A stretch of 64,000 bases of DNA from Pseudomonas mosselii (GTDB lineage: Bacteria > Pseudomonadota > Gammaproteobacteria > Pseudomonadales > Pseudomonadaceae), in contig NZ_CP081966.1 in NCBI RefSeq assembly GCF_019823065.1, forward strand, positions 4,681,501-4,745,500, given 5' to 3'. Positions within the stretch are counted from its first letter, which is position 1. The number at the start of each line of letters is the position of its first letter. This document shows, in pieces, positions 46,020-54,843 of the stretch. A model generated the notes under the pieces. That model searched no databases. It was not told where the DNA came from and saw only the letters and a list, made by a program, of their open reading frames with translations. The position numbers and the translations under genes are program-made.

Positions 46020-47345
46020 ATGAACACCGATACACACAAACCTTCGAGCCGGGTGCAGACCATCCAGCACCGGGGGCGTGTCTTCGTCACTGGCATGCTC
46101 TGGACGCCCCTGGGCAACATGACCAGCTACATGAAGGAAGCCCGTCAGTATGGCCATGAGCACGGCCTGGACATCGTGGCTATCCGAAGAACGTCGCTCA
46201 TGATCCAGGCGGGCTTTGTTTCCCGCTCCGCTGACGTTCACAAAGGCATGTACTCGCTGGCTGCGACCTTGGCTGGCCAGCTCGGTGATTCATGGATTGC
46301 TGCCTGGGCCGTCGACGCCGATCAAGATCGCTATGCCATCGTCGCTGTCCATGAGGGCAGGATCATCCCGGGTTGCGACCTGATTGCCACGGCATCGGAA
46401 GTCCGTAAACGGGTGTTGCAGCAACGCAGTCGCGGCATCCAGTTTGAGCGAGAGTTCTTACCAACCGAGTTTGGCATGGGCGGCGACCTCATCGACATCG
46501 ATGAGCTGCTCCAGCCGTCCCGGCTCAAGCGTGAATACCGGCTGCGTCCACTCGTGTTCGGTATGTCCAAGCCTGAGCTGGCTCAGTTGCTCCTGGTGGC
46601 CCTCTTGATCGGTGGAGGGCTACTGGCCTGGTCACAATGGAAATCCCATCAGGCAGAGATCGCGCGTCAAGCTGCCATCGAGGCGGAGAAGAAACGCCTC
46701 GAGGAGCTGGCCGAGCTGCAGAGGCAAACAGGCACGGAACAACCCATCCAGGCGCTGGAGCACCCCTGGGCGAAACAGCCCTCGGTCACCGATTTCGTTG
46801 AGGCCTGCAGCAGGTTCATGAACCGATTGCCGCTGAGTATCCGCGGCTGGCCCTTCATGGAGGCAAAGTGCAACAGTTCACAGGTTATTGCGACCTACGA
46901 ACGCGCAGGTAACAGCACCGCTCACGAGTTCACGATGGCTGTCGCAGAACTCTTCTCTATCCGCCCGGAGTTCATCAATCAGGGTAAGACCGGGCTGCTG
47001 AAATTCGACATTTCCCTTGATGCTGCCGGTGACGACGCCCTCATTGAGGCCAGAGATGCTCTGGAGAATTTGACCAGTTGGTTCCACGGTTTCTCTCAGG
47101 AACCGCAGTTGCAACCGATCCCCGTTGTTACGCCTCAGGAACCTGCTCTGCCAGGTCAACCCACGCCACCTCCGCCGCCGCCTCCCCAGTGGCAGCAGTA
47201 CCAGCTGTCGTACACCTCTGGCGTGCTGCCCTACGACTCCTTCAATGGCGCTCCAACCCAAGGGCTGCGCCTGCAGGAGATCAAGACCGAATACAAGGCC
47301 GACCACCTGATCTGGTCAGTCACAGGAGTCCTGTATGCGAAATAA
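46020..47345 (+). CDS. pilO2: PilO2 inner-membrane pilus assembly protein
   Basis: 441 residues. A single TM segment (LAQLLLVALLIGGGLLAW, ~residues 185-203), a coiled-coil start (KKRLEELAELQRQTG) and a Pro-rich linker (PTPPPPPPPQW) near residue 380. Assembly-platform component of type IVb pili. The ATG at 46020 is favoured over a GTG at 46008; both lack a strong ribosome site, consistent with coupling to pilN2. Confidence 0.88.
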   Translation: MNTDTHKPSSRVQTIQHRGRVFVTGMLWTPLGNMTSYMKEARQYGHEHGLDIVAIRRTSLMIQAGFVSRSADVHKGMYSLAATLAGQLGDSWIAAWAVDADQDRYAIVAVHEGRIIPGCDLIATASEVRKRVLQQRSRGIQFEREFLPTEFGMGGDLIDIDELLQPSRLKREYRLRPLVFGMSKPELAQLLLVALLIGGGLLAWSQWKSHQAEIARQAAIEAEKKRLEELAELQRQTGTEQPIQALEHPWAKQPSVTDFVEACSRFMNRLPLSIRGWPFMEAKCNSSQVIATYERAGNSTAHEFTMAVAELFSIRPEFINQGKTGLLKFDISLDAAGDDALIEARDALENLTSWFHGFSQEPQLQPIPVVTPQEPALPGQPTPPPPPPPQWQQYQLSYTSGVLPYDSFNGAPTQGLRLQEIKTEYKADHLIWSVTGVLYAK

Positions 47346-47850
47346 CTTCAGCCTGATCCTGCTCACGCTCTGGATGCCAATTGCCGGAGCACAGACAGCG
47401 ACAGATCTCTCAGCCATCAGCGTCGGCGAGCTCGGCAAGGTGCAGAGCGAAACCATCTTGTTCAAGGCAAAAGCCGAACGCGCGAAGGCAGAGCTCGAGG
47501 CAAACGGCACACTACCTAGCCCCCCCCAGCCAGTGACGCAGTTTCCTACTGTCGGGCTCACTCCCGCCATGACGGCTACATCCTCAGGGCCGCGCCAATC
47601 GGCATTGCCGGTGGTGAAAGAAATCAGCGGCTCCGGACAGAAATTACGGGCAAGCCTGATCTACAGCGACGGCAGCGAGCTTGACGCCAAGCCTGGCAGC
47701 GAGCTGCCGAACGGTTTCCGGGTCCAACAGATCACGCTCGATGGGGTCGTGCTGACCAAGGAGGGAAAGCGATACCCACTTGGATTCGGTAACCGGGTGG
47801 TATCTCAGCCACAACAGAGCCTCCCCGGCCTCCTGCCCGGCCAACCCTGA
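47335..47850 (+). CDS. pilP2: PilP2 pilus assembly protein
   Basis: 171 residues with an N-terminal signal (MRNNFSLILLTLWMPIAGA) and a helical region followed by a compact beta domain, as in PilP proteins of IncI-type pili. CAGGAG upstream of the ATG. Overlaps pilO2 by 11 bp. Confidence 0.85.
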   Translation: MRNNFSLILLTLWMPIAGAQTATDLSAISVGELGKVQSETILFKAKAERAKAELEANGTLPSPPQPVTQFPTVGLTPAMTATSSGPRQSALPVVKEISGSGQKLRASLIYSDGSELDAKPGSELPNGFRVQQITLDGVVLTKEGKRYPLGFGNRVVSQPQQSLPGLLPGQP

Positions 47851-47862
47851 GGAGTATTGACC

Positions 47863-49401
47863 ATGACCGAGCTATCCGCAGAGCCCGTCGATCTTGAGCC
47901 TGCCGAACTGACTTTGGCGCCGTTGCCAGTGGCGGTACTGACCGCCCCAGGCGGCCCTCATGCGATTAAGGAAGACTTGCGCCAGGTCCTGGCCATGACC
48001 GCCGATGGGAAGCTGTACATCTCTCCCCAACACGTCAGTGACCCCTACGTGATGGCATTCATGGACCAGCTTGAGCACAAAGGCATTGACTACGAAGTGG
48101 TCTTAGCCTCGATGACTGAGATCAAGACGCTGTATCAAGCCTCGGCGTCGAGGGGCATGAAGGCACTTGTCGAAACCCAGCGCCAAGCCCAGGTGGTGGA
48201 GTTCATGGGGGACGCCCACCGGCGCGGCGCCAGTGATGTTCACATCGTCGTTTCGCACGATGTCACCCGGATCAAGTATCGGCTGTATGGGGTCCTTCAG
48301 GAGGTACGCCAGGAAAAGAGCGACGTAGGGCGTGAATTCTGCGCTGCTCTGTACAACAGCATGTGCGATGTTTCTGGCGATTACTACCAGCCCCACATCG
48401 CTCAGGATGCCCGCGTCAGCCGTAAGTTTGTCGACCAACTGGGCTTGTACGGCGCTCGGGTTGCAACCCGGCCGCTGGTGGATGGCCCGCTGATGGTGAT
48501 GCGTCTGCTGTACGACGATACCTCCAAGCAGAGCTTCGAAGAGCTCGGCTTCCTGCCTCAGCAGATCGAGCACTTCAGAAGACTGCGGAGCCTGCCTTAC
48601 GGACTTAACCTGATTACTGGCCCAACAGGATCCGGAAAATCCAAGACCCTGCAGGTCAATCTCAACGCGCTGTATGACGAGACTGGTGGCTCCAGGCACA
48701 TCCTCACGCTCGAGCATCCCCCTGAGTATCCGCTCAAGGCTAACCAGTCACCGATTTACGCCGGCGAGACTTGGGGTGACGGTATTACCAATGCCGTACG
48801 GCTTGACCCAGATGTCCTCATGTACGGTGAGTTGCGCGACCTGGCGTCAGCCCAGGCGGCGTACACCGGCGCCATGACTGGTCACCAGAGCTGGTCAACC
48901 CTGCACACGAACAACGTGATCGCCACCATCCAGCGCCTGATTGACATGGGCGTGGCTGATTACCTGGTCACCGATCCACTGCTGACCACTGGGATCGCTA
49001 ACCAGTCATTAGTGCCGGTGCTCTGCCCTGCTTGCCGCATCCCGCTGCGTGAGCATAACCACGGCATCAGCAAGGATCTCTTCGCCCGGCTGAAGCAGCT
49101 GCAGATCGTCGACCAAGTCAATCTGGTCGGTGAAGGTTGTAGCAAGTGCAGGAACCTTGGGGTCGTCGATCGCACCGTTATCGCCGAAACCTTGCTGACC
49201 AACGTCAAGCTCATGGATACGTTCACCAAGCGCGGTGCAAGCGCTGCGCGCAGGTACTGGGTCAACGAGATGGGTGGCATCACCAAGATCGCCCACGGGA
49301 TCATGAAAGTCACCAGCGGGATAGTAGACCCACGCGATGCCGAGCTCTTCGCTGGGCCGCTCGACTTCGACAGGCAGCTGATGGAGCAATCCGATGTTTG
49401 A
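47863..49401 (+). CDS. pilQ2: PilQ2 pilus assembly ATPase
   Basis: 512 residues of the GspE/PilB-VirB11 ATPase family, with Walker A GPTGSGKSKT (~residue 257), ASP/HIS-box region THVLTLEHPPEYPLK and C-terminal CPAC...CSKC zinc motif near residues 385 and 428. It powers pilin polymerisation. TGAGGAGT upstream fits the ATG at 47863 better than the TTG at 47857. Confidence 0.93.
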   Translation: MTELSAEPVDLEPAELTLAPLPVAVLTAPGGPHAIKEDLRQVLAMTADGKLYISPQHVSDPYVMAFMDQLEHKGIDYEVVLASMTEIKTLYQASASRGMKALVETQRQAQVVEFMGDAHRRGASDVHIVVSHDVTRIKYRLYGVLQEVRQEKSDVGREFCAALYNSMCDVSGDYYQPHIAQDARVSRKFVDQLGLYGARVATRPLVDGPLMVMRLLYDDTSKQSFEELGFLPQQIEHFRRLRSLPYGLNLITGPTGSGKSKTLQVNLNALYDETGGSRHILTLEHPPEYPLKANQSPIYAGETWGDGITNAVRLDPDVLMYGELRDLASAQAAYTGAMTGHQSWSTLHTNNVIATIQRLIDMGVADYLVTDPLLTTGIANQSLVPVLCPACRIPLREHNHGISKDLFARLKQLQIVDQVNLVGEGCSKCRNLGVVDRTVIAETLLTNVKLMDTFTKRGASAARRYWVNEMGGITKIAHGIMKVTSGIVDPRDAELFAGPLDFDRQLMEQSDV

Positions 49402-50560
49402 ATTGCTTCAGGACTTCTGGACAGGTGTACGGGAGGCCGCCCAGGGCTGGGCGGTCACCTTCTATGCAAAGCAGTTTGGGAAGAACGAGCGAATCCAGTT
49501 CTACGAGAGCCTGATGGGCGTCCTGGAGGACGGTATCCCGATCGAAGAAGCACTGGAGACCGTTGCCAAGGCGTTCAGCAATGACGGTAAAACGATGCAT
49601 CCCGTGTCAGTCATTTGTGGTCAGGTGGCGATGCTAGTGCGGGGAGGAAAATCTCTCGCCGACGCCTGCAGGAGCCATTTGCCATATGACGAGGCTTCCC
49701 TGGTCGATACCGGGGAGAAAACCGGCAACCTTGTGGAGGCTTTCCGGGACTGCGTTCGGCTCATCGAGGCCCGCCAACGCATTTCTCGCCTGGTTGTCTC
49801 CGTCGTAGCGCTTCCATCGATTACCTGGAGCCTCATGGGGGCGCTGCTGTATGTCATCGCCACCTGGATGGTGCCGTCGATGGCTCAGCGGCAAGATCCA
49901 GAGCTGTGGACCGGCATCCCAAGTCTGCTCTATGTAATTTCCAAGGTAGTCACGAACTACGGACTTCTGATCGTTGCAGTCGTGCTGACCCTGGTCGTCG
50001 TCTCGTTCGTGACCCTCCCATACTTCTGCGGCCTGCAGGTTCGACCGAACAGCCCGGTTTGGAAAACGCAGCTCAGCTTGCTACTGCAGACCACCAGGCT
50101 GCGGCTCGAAGGCATTCCCCCCTGGTCAATCTACAAAGTCCTGCACGGCTCAATCTTCCTGCTGAACATGTCAGTGATGCTCCGCGCCGGGGTGGGCCAA
50201 CTGAGTGCGCTCAGCATTCTCAGCCGGAGCGCCTCTCCCTGGCTGCGAGAAAGGATCGACGCCATCAACTACGGCGTCAGTTCGGGTAAAGACTTCGGTA
50301 CAGCACTCAAATTAGCCGGGCACCAGTTCCCGGATCCGATGGCCATCCATTTCCTGCAGGTCTTGGCCACACGCCAAAGTTTCGCCGCATCGATGGAGAG
50401 GTTCGCCAATCGCTGGCTCGAGCAAATGCTCAAGCGGGTGGAAACGGTCTCGAAGTCCCTTACAGCCCTATCCGCAGTCATCATGGGCCTGCTCATGATC
50501 TTCGTGATGGTCGGCATCTTCCAGCTGGCCATAGGCCTGATGGACTCAATCCAACACTAA
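49394..50560 (+). CDS. pilR2: PilR2 inner-membrane platform protein (GspF/PilC family)
   Basis: 388 residues, GspF-like, with TM segments near ~140-160, ~180-205 and the C-terminal ~360-382. It anchors the pilus assembly complex and contacts the PilQ2 ATPase. Overlaps pilQ2 by 8 bp; pilS2 follows after 22 bp. Confidence 0.92.
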   Translation: MFELLQDFWTGVREAAQGWAVTFYAKQFGKNERIQFYESLMGVLEDGIPIEEALETVAKAFSNDGKTMHPVSVICGQVAMLVRGGKSLADACRSHLPYDEASLVDTGEKTGNLVEAFRDCVRLIEARQRISRLVVSVVALPSITWSLMGALLYVIATWMVPSMAQRQDPELWTGIPSLLYVISKVVTNYGLLIVAVVLTLVVVSFVTLPYFCGLQVRPNSPVWKTQLSLLLQTTRLRLEGIPPWSIYKVLHGSIFLLNMSVMLRAGVGQLSALSILSRSASPWLRERIDAINYGVSSGKDFGTALKLAGHQFPDPMAIHFLQVLATRQSFAASMERFANRWLEQMLKRVETVSKSLTALSAVIMGLLMIFVMVGIFQLAIGLMDSIQH

Positions 50561-50582
50561 GCACACAGCCCAGAGGCAACCA

Positions 50583-51098
50583 ATGACACTCTCTACCCCA
50601 AAAAACCAACGTGGCTTCCTGTCCATCGACGGCGTGATGTGGATCATGCTCATTACCATCGCCTTAGGTTTCATCGCCTGGATCGGCTACAAGATGCTGG
50701 GGAGTTCCGATGCCGCTGTAGAGCAAAGCAACATCACCACCATCATCACCAACGCCAAAAAGCTGAAGGGATCTTCTGGATATGGCACATCGGGGACTAA
50801 TCTCGTGCCTTCGCTGATCGCTATCGACGGAACCGGCTCAATGGGCGTTTCGGGCACCACCCTGACCAACCAGTGGAACGGCGCCGTCACGCTTGTGAGC
50901 AATGGCATGACCTTCACCCTCTCCGAGAGCAACGTCCCCAAAGCGGCTTGCATCACGCTGACCACCAAGATCGCCAAGGACAAGCAGACCACCACCGCCA
51001 TCAATGGTGGCTCGGCAACCAGTGGCGAGGTCCTTCCCGCCGCCGCTACAACAAGCTGCTCCAACGAAATGAACTCGATCTCCTGGACTACTTACTGA
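50583..51098 (+). CDS. pilS2: PilS2 major type IVb prepilin
   Basis: 171 residues. The prepilin site NQRG|FLSIDGVMW (cleavage after Gly) is followed by a hydrophobic helix (MLITIALGFIAWIGYKML). Mature pilin is Thr/Ser-rich with a C-terminal Cys pair (ACITL ... TSCSN). It forms the thin conjugative pilus used by PAPI-1. Processed by the A24 peptidase at 32110. Confidence 0.93.
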   Translation: MTLSTPKNQRGFLSIDGVMWIMLITIALGFIAWIGYKMLGSSDAAVEQSNITTIITNAKKLKGSSGYGTSGTNLVPSLIAIDGTGSMGVSGTTLTNQWNGAVTLVSNGMTFTLSESNVPKAACITLTTKIAKDKQTTTAINGGSATSGEVLPAAATTSCSNEMNSISWTTY

Positions 51099-51109
51099 AG
51101 GCTGCCAGC

Positions 51110-52054
51110 GTGAGCTTGATTGCAGATGCTGAGTTCGTGGACCTCTATCTTGGCCATGATTTTGCCGATGTGAAGGGGCTGGCAGGTCAGCCCCGCAAGG
51201 CCGCCGCTCCTCCGGAGTGGTTGACCGAGATCCAGGAACTGAGGGCGCGGTGTCTGCATCAGTACGAGACAACACGTGAGCCTGAATTCGCCCTCGTGTT
51301 AGAGGATCGCGTGCTCTTGCGAGTGACGTACAACCTGGACGTCTTCACTAAGCCGTTTTTTGTGCTGAATCGGTCAAGAGCAACCATCATCCCTCTCGAG
51401 GATCTTGGGTTACCGGACCATATTTACGAGTGCCTGCTCGCCGAAGAAACCCGGGGCCTGGTGTACTTCGCTGGTGAGATGGGCACCGGCAAGACCAGCA
51501 GTGCTGCCTCGGCGGTGAAGGCCCGCCTGACATCACGCGGCGGCCTGGGCCTGACTGTAGAAGACCCGCCGGAAACGCTCCTCCAAGGCGAACATGGCTC
51601 TGGCCGCTGCATCCAGTTGCCGGTTTCCCGTATGCAAGGCGGCTATTCAGAAACGCTGATACGCGCTCTTCGAACTCGCGCTGACCTCATCCTGGTCGGT
51701 GAAGTTCGAGACACGGCCACTGCCGCTGAAGTCATCAAAGCATCCATCAATGGCCATCTCATTTTCTCCACTGGGCACGGCGGCAGCATCGGGAGCTCCA
51801 TCCAGCGCCTGGCTGTACTTGCCGAGCCCATCATGCCGAATGCCCTGGAGGTGCTCTCACAGGGGCTGACTGTGGTCATTCACCAAACCCTCCTCCGTCC
51901 AGACCACGGACAGCCGCGACTCACACTCCAAACGCTGTCACTGACCCTGGATGACGCGCCGTCCATCCGCGAGAAGATCCGCAGCGGACATCTTCAGATG
52001 ATCGAGCAAGACATCGTCACCCAATCGAACAGGAGTCTCTGGCATGGCCAGTAA
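51110..52054 (+). CDS. pilT2: PilT2 ATPase (retraction-type)
   Basis: 314 residues, GspE/PilT-like, with Walker A GEMGTGKTSS (~residue 123) and LILVGEVRDTATAAEVI (Walker B region). PAPI-1 names the equivalent gene pilT2. The GTG start at 51110 with GAAGG at 51097 is preferred to a longer frame that overlaps pilS2. Overlaps pilV2 by 11 bp. Confidence 0.88.
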   Translation: MSLIADAEFVDLYLGHDFADVKGLAGQPRKAAAPPEWLTEIQELRARCLHQYETTREPEFALVLEDRVLLRVTYNLDVFTKPFFVLNRSRATIIPLEDLGLPDHIYECLLAEETRGLVYFAGEMGTGKTSSAASAVKARLTSRGGLGLTVEDPPETLLQGEHGSGRCIQLPVSRMQGGYSETLIRALRTRADLILVGEVRDTATAAEVIKASINGHLIFSTGHGGSIGSSIQRLAVLAEPIMPNALEVLSQGLTVVIHQTLLRPDHGQPRLTLQTLSLTLDDAPSIREKIRSGHLQMIEQDIVTQSNRSLWHGQ

Positions 52055-53240
52055 ACGCGGGCAGGCTGGATTTTTTACCATTGATGGCCTGTTCGGCCTG
52101 ATAGTGATGAGCATCATGCTGTCTCTCGCGGGTTGGTGGATGCTCAATTACGGCAACCAGCAGGACTACCGGATCGCCGCGGAACACCAGCGGACTGTCG
52201 CTGACGCTTTTGCCAAGTACCTCAAGGACAACTACTCCGTGGTGCTCAGCAATGCTGGCCCGACTACGCCTGTCCAGGTCACCGTAGACATGATGCAAAA
52301 CACCAAATATCTGCCGGCGGGCTTCAGCTCGACCAATAGCTTCGGCCAGACCATCGTCGGCCTGGCCAGGCGCCTCAACGCTAACCAGCTCGAGGCCATT
52401 GTGGTGACCACCGGTGGCCAGGTCATCCCGGAACTCGGCATTCGGACCATCGCTGAGCATCTTGGCGGGCCGGGCGGATTCATATCGTCACTCAAGCCCG
52501 GAGTCATCCAGGGTGTGCGAGGTGGATGGGAAGTGGCGCTCAGCAACTACGGCATCAACCCTGGGCAGGGACATACCGCGAGCGCGCTCTTCTTGATGGA
52601 CGGCGAGCTGGCCAACGACTACCTCTACCGCAACGCTGTCCCAGGCCACCCTGAATACAACCGGATGAACACCGCGATCGATATGGGTGGCAACGACATC
52701 AACAATGCCCGCGCGGTCACCGCGACGAGCGACATCACCAGTAAGGACGGCTGGTTCAGAAGCCAGAACGACACTGGGTGGGTGAACGAGAAGTGGGGGG
52801 GCGGCATCTACCAAGCTGATGCAGACTGGGTCAGGGTTCTTAACGACAAGGGCCTGTTGACAGGCGGAAAAATCCGCGGCGGGACACTGCAGGCGGACGG
52901 ACGTGTGACAGTTGGGGAGTATCTGGATATCGAGAGCACCGCTGTTGAAGGACAGGCGTGCCCGAAGATCGGCATCCAGTCGAAAAACAACCTGGGCGCG
53001 CCCCTTACCTGCCAGTGCCTCACACCTTCTTGCCAATCCGGGGTGTGGAAGGAAGCCGGGGGAGCTGATCGATGGGGAGGCTCGTTTTGGACAGCAACTC
53101 ATACAAGCGGTGGATGTCCAAATGCCAATCCATACACTGGTTCCTGCAGCTGTCCTGTTGGATATTCGCCAGTACAATCATTTGCGATACAAGTTGGTGG
53201 TTGCAATCCTTGCAGAGCCTTTAACTGCTATCGGCCGTGA
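52044..53240 (+). CDS. pilV2: PilV2 minor pilin/adhesin, with currently expressed shufflon cassette 1
   Basis: 398 residues. The prepilin site QAG|FFTIDGLFGL is followed by a membrane helix. The first ~329 residues are constant; after SCQSG the sequence changes at an sfx site (53031). The C-terminal ~65 residues (cassette 1, 53050-53240) are Cys-rich (GSCSCPVG, GGCNPCRAFNC). In R64 PilV the C-terminus binds recipient LPS and sets mating specificity. Recombination at sfx sites swaps this end for six others to the right. Confidence 0.93.
   Translation: MASKRGQAGFFTIDGLFGLIVMSIMLSLAGWWMLNYGNQQDYRIAAEHQRTVADAFAKYLKDNYSVVLSNAGPTTPVQVTVDMMQNTKYLPAGFSSTNSFGQTIVGLARRLNANQLEAIVVTTGGQVIPELGIRTIAEHLGGPGGFISSLKPGVIQGVRGGWEVALSNYGINPGQGHTASALFLMDGELANDYLYRNAVPGHPEYNRMNTAIDMGGNDINNARAVTATSDITSKDGWFRSQNDTGWVNEKWGGGIYQADADWVRVLNDKGLLTGGKIRGGTLQADGRVTVGEYLDIESTAVEGQACPKIGIQSKNNLGAPLTCQCLTPSCQSGVWKEAGGADRWGGSFWTATHTSGGCPNANPYTGSCSCPVGYSPVQSFAIQVGGCNPCRAFNCYRP
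53031..53049 (+). repeat. sfx site 1
   Basis: TTGCCAATCCGGGGTGTGG, at the end of the pilV2 constant region; points right. Confidence 0.95.
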
Positions 53241-53259
53241 TTGCCAATCCGGTGCGTGG
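53241..53259 (+). repeat. sfx site 2
   Basis: TTGCCAATCCGGTGCGTGG, directly after the stop of cassette 1; points right. Confidence 0.95.
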
Positions 53260-53505
53260 CGGCAGGCTGCAGCAAAATTTGAGCTGACCGCCGAATACAT
53301 TGCCGGCTACCAACAAACAGTCCGCATGATTGCGAGCACTGAAGGATTCTGCTTTCCCACCCTGATCGGCATGGCTTCTTTGAATAACTACGATAGTTAT
53401 TGGGGGAAGATTTACATAGGGGCTGATGGTTTCTGGTATCTATCAACTGCTGATAGCTCATACCCAAGAGGGCAAAGTATGTACGCGCGATGCGTGCGAT
53501 CCTAG
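53242..53505 (+). CDS. Silent PilV2 cassette 2
   Basis: Open frame from the sfx CQSGAW through ...QSMYARCVRS to a TAG. No start codon of its own, so it is expressed only when joined to pilV2. The end (FWYLSTADSS ... ARCVRS) resembles the DUF1566/Lcl-type end in cassette 4. It lies in the double-ended segment 2. Confidence 0.9.
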   Translation, partial: CQSGAWRQAAAKFELTAEYIAGYQQTVRMIASTEGFCFPTLIGMASLNNYDSYWGKIYIGADGFWYLSTADSSYPRGQSMYARCVRS

Positions 53506-53521
53506 TAGCAGCTTCAGGCGT

Positions 53522-53797
53522 CTAGTTACATGCGATCACATAGCTACATGCACCGCCTGGGTTGAATGCACCTTTGTCATAGAAGCCACAGGTTACGATC
53601 CGATTGCTATCAGCGTAAGCGTAGTTACCGCCAGCATAATCGGGTCTCGGGGCAGGGTGAGGGTTTGACGCATCGGAAGCCGACCAAGTACAGCTATCTT
53701 GGGTACTGCCGCTTGGAAGAGGGATTTGCTGGCCGTGGGTGATAAATCCAGTAAGAACCTTTCCACCGCCAGCTGAACGCCACACCCCGGATTGGCA
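53522..53797 (-). CDS. Silent PilV2 cassette 2' (other side of segment 2)
   Basis: Read left from sfx 3: CQSGVWRSAGGGK..., Asn/Pro-rich middle (NPHPAPRPDYAGGN) and a Cys-rich end. It shares segment 2 with cassette 2, tail to tail, so each inversion of that segment offers one or the other. Confidence 0.9.
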   Translation of the reverse strand, partial: CQSGVWRSAGGGKVLTGFITHGQQIPLPSGSTQDSCTWSASDASNPHPAPRPDYAGGNYAYADSNRIVTCGFYDKGAFNPGGACSYVIACN

Positions 53798-53798
53798 A
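53780..53798 (-). repeat. sfx site 3
   Basis: Complement reads TTGCCAATCCGGGGTGTGG, identical to site 1, in opposite orientation to sites 1 and 2; both can invert with it. Confidence 0.95.
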
Positions 53799-53810
53799 GA
53801 TGGTTATGCG

Positions 53811-54053
53811 TTACGTCGAACTGCTTGCCTGGCCTTGTAGTTTTAATAAGTTGTTCAAGTGTTGGTCTAGTGACGAAATTTGGTCGGAATCGGCCAAGCC
53901 TCGAGAAATCTGTCGCAAAGTCTCTAATGCTTTAGCAGACTCTGCAACAGCCTCAGAGTGTTCTTTGGTCGCCAACTGCTCAAGAAGAGCATGCTGTGAG
54001 CTCAAGCTGGAAATAGTGGCCTTGATGAAAACGAGAAAATCCAAACTATTCAT
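53811..54053 (-). CDS. Passenger gene inside shufflon segment 3
   Basis: 80 residues, helical (MNSLDFLVFIKATISSLSS, then AVAESAKALETLRQ). It has its own ATG at 54053, one base after the TGA of cassette 3 (TGAGATG), and an AGGGAG site inside the cassette end, so it is translationally coupled to cassette 3. It is expressed from the pilV2 promoter only when segment 3 is the active one. Function unknown; it could modify, export or protect against that tip. Confidence 0.72.
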   Translation of the reverse strand: MNSLDFLVFIKATISSLSSQHALLEQLATKEHSEAVAESAKALETLRQISRGLADSDQISSLDQHLNNLLKLQGQASSST

Positions 54054-54054
54054 C

Positions 54055-54342
54055 TCACCACTCCCTTATCGATGAGGTTATTGGTAGGTCTTTAACCCCA
54101 ACCGTGTACCCATAGAAATTGTAATGGGTAAGGACCCCTGCATTCGCCACAGCACAGCTGACGCTACTGCCACAGAACACGTATCCGAAACCACCGCATA
54201 CATTGGACCGACACTTGATGGTTCCAGAAAACAGACTACCCGTTACGCTACCGGTGCCGCTGTACCCAGTATTGCCGTTAATGCCGATTTGCCATCCGCC
54301 AAGCTCGCCCGAGCCGGCGGCTGTCCACACACCGGATTGGCA
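54055..54342 (-). CDS. Silent PilV2 cassette 3
   Basis: CQSGVWTAAGSGELGGW... to a TGA at 54055-54057. Gly/Ser-rich with three or four Cys (KCRSNVCGGFGYVFCG). Followed at once by the passenger gene. Confidence 0.9.
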   Translation of the reverse strand, partial: CQSGVWTAAGSGELGGWQIGINGNTGYSGTGSVTGSLFSGTIKCRSNVCGGFGYVFCGSSVSCAVANAGVLTHYNFYGYTVGVKDLPITSSIREW

Positions 54343-54343
54343 A
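54325..54343 (-). repeat. sfx site 4
   Basis: Complement reads TTGCCAATCCGGTGTGTGG; entrance to cassette 3. Confidence 0.95.
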
Positions 54344-54345
54344 AC

Positions 54346-54633
54346 CTATTGGACACAAAAGAATGGAACTGCTGCTCCACCTGAAGCTATATCTAAGGCT
54401 GCGTCACTGAGGCGGAAAGTGAAGGCCGCTGCCGAGCCCCATTCACTAGTCCAGTAATAGACTCCATTATTGAGCCCCATTGATCTCAAAATGTGCATTT
54501 CCGACAGGCTTGCCAAATGCCATTTCTCACCCTTGGAACCGCAAACTTGGTTGGCGGCATACCAGGTGTTTGCTGGACTAACTTCGTGTTTAAGTTTTCT
54601 ATCACCACTGCCAGCCCACACCCCGGATTGGCA
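54346..54633 (-). CDS. Silent PilV2 cassette 4 (DUF1566/Lcl-like)
   Basis: CQSGVWAGSGDRKL..., with the pattern NQVCGSKGEKWHLASLSEM and ...GVYYWTSEWGS ending in PFFCVQ. This C-x3-G-x2-W-x-L-x3-E layout, YWTS and terminal Cys-Val recall the DUF1566/Lcl C-terminal domain of bacterial adhesins. Confidence 0.88.
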   Translation of the reverse strand, partial: CQSGVWAGSGDRKLKHEVSPANTWYAANQVCGSKGEKWHLASLSEMHILRSMGLNNGVYYWTSEWGSAAAFTFRLSDAALDIASGGAAVPFFCVQ

Positions 54634-54634
54634 A
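54616..54634 (-). repeat. sfx site 5
   Basis: Complement reads TTGCCAATCCGGGGTGTGG; entrance to cassette 4. Confidence 0.95.
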
Positions 54635-54639
54635 ACCTG

Positions 54640-54837
54640 TTAAGGCTTGCTGCAAGAGTAAGTTAGGCATGGATTACAGCCACCTATCTGGACACCTCGG
54701 ATCAGGTTTGGAGCCAGTCCCGTCGGGCAGCTATATCCACCGGTAAATCTATTCACGTACTGCCCGGTTATCCCAGTCATAAAGCCAGAACCTACACCAT
54801 CTGCAGAACCGCCCGATTTCCACACCCCGGATTGGCA
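54640..54837 (-). CDS. Silent PilV2 cassette 5
   Basis: CQSGVWKSGGSADGV..., ending GYSCPTGLAPNLIRG then VQIGGCNPCLTYSCSKP. The end is closely related to the active cassette 1 (GGCNPCRAFNCYRP), so these two may recognise similar recipients. Confidence 0.9.
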   Translation of the reverse strand, partial: CQSGVWKSGGSADGVGSGFMTGITGQYVNRFTGGYSCPTGLAPNLIRGVQIGGCNPCLTYSCSKP

Positions 54838-54838
54838 A
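54820..54838 (-). repeat. sfx site 6
   Basis: Complement reads TTGCCAATCCGGGGTGTGG; entrance to cassette 5. The bases just beyond (GATGGTTA) are shared with the flank of site 3. Confidence 0.95.
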
Positions 54839-54843
54839 GATGG

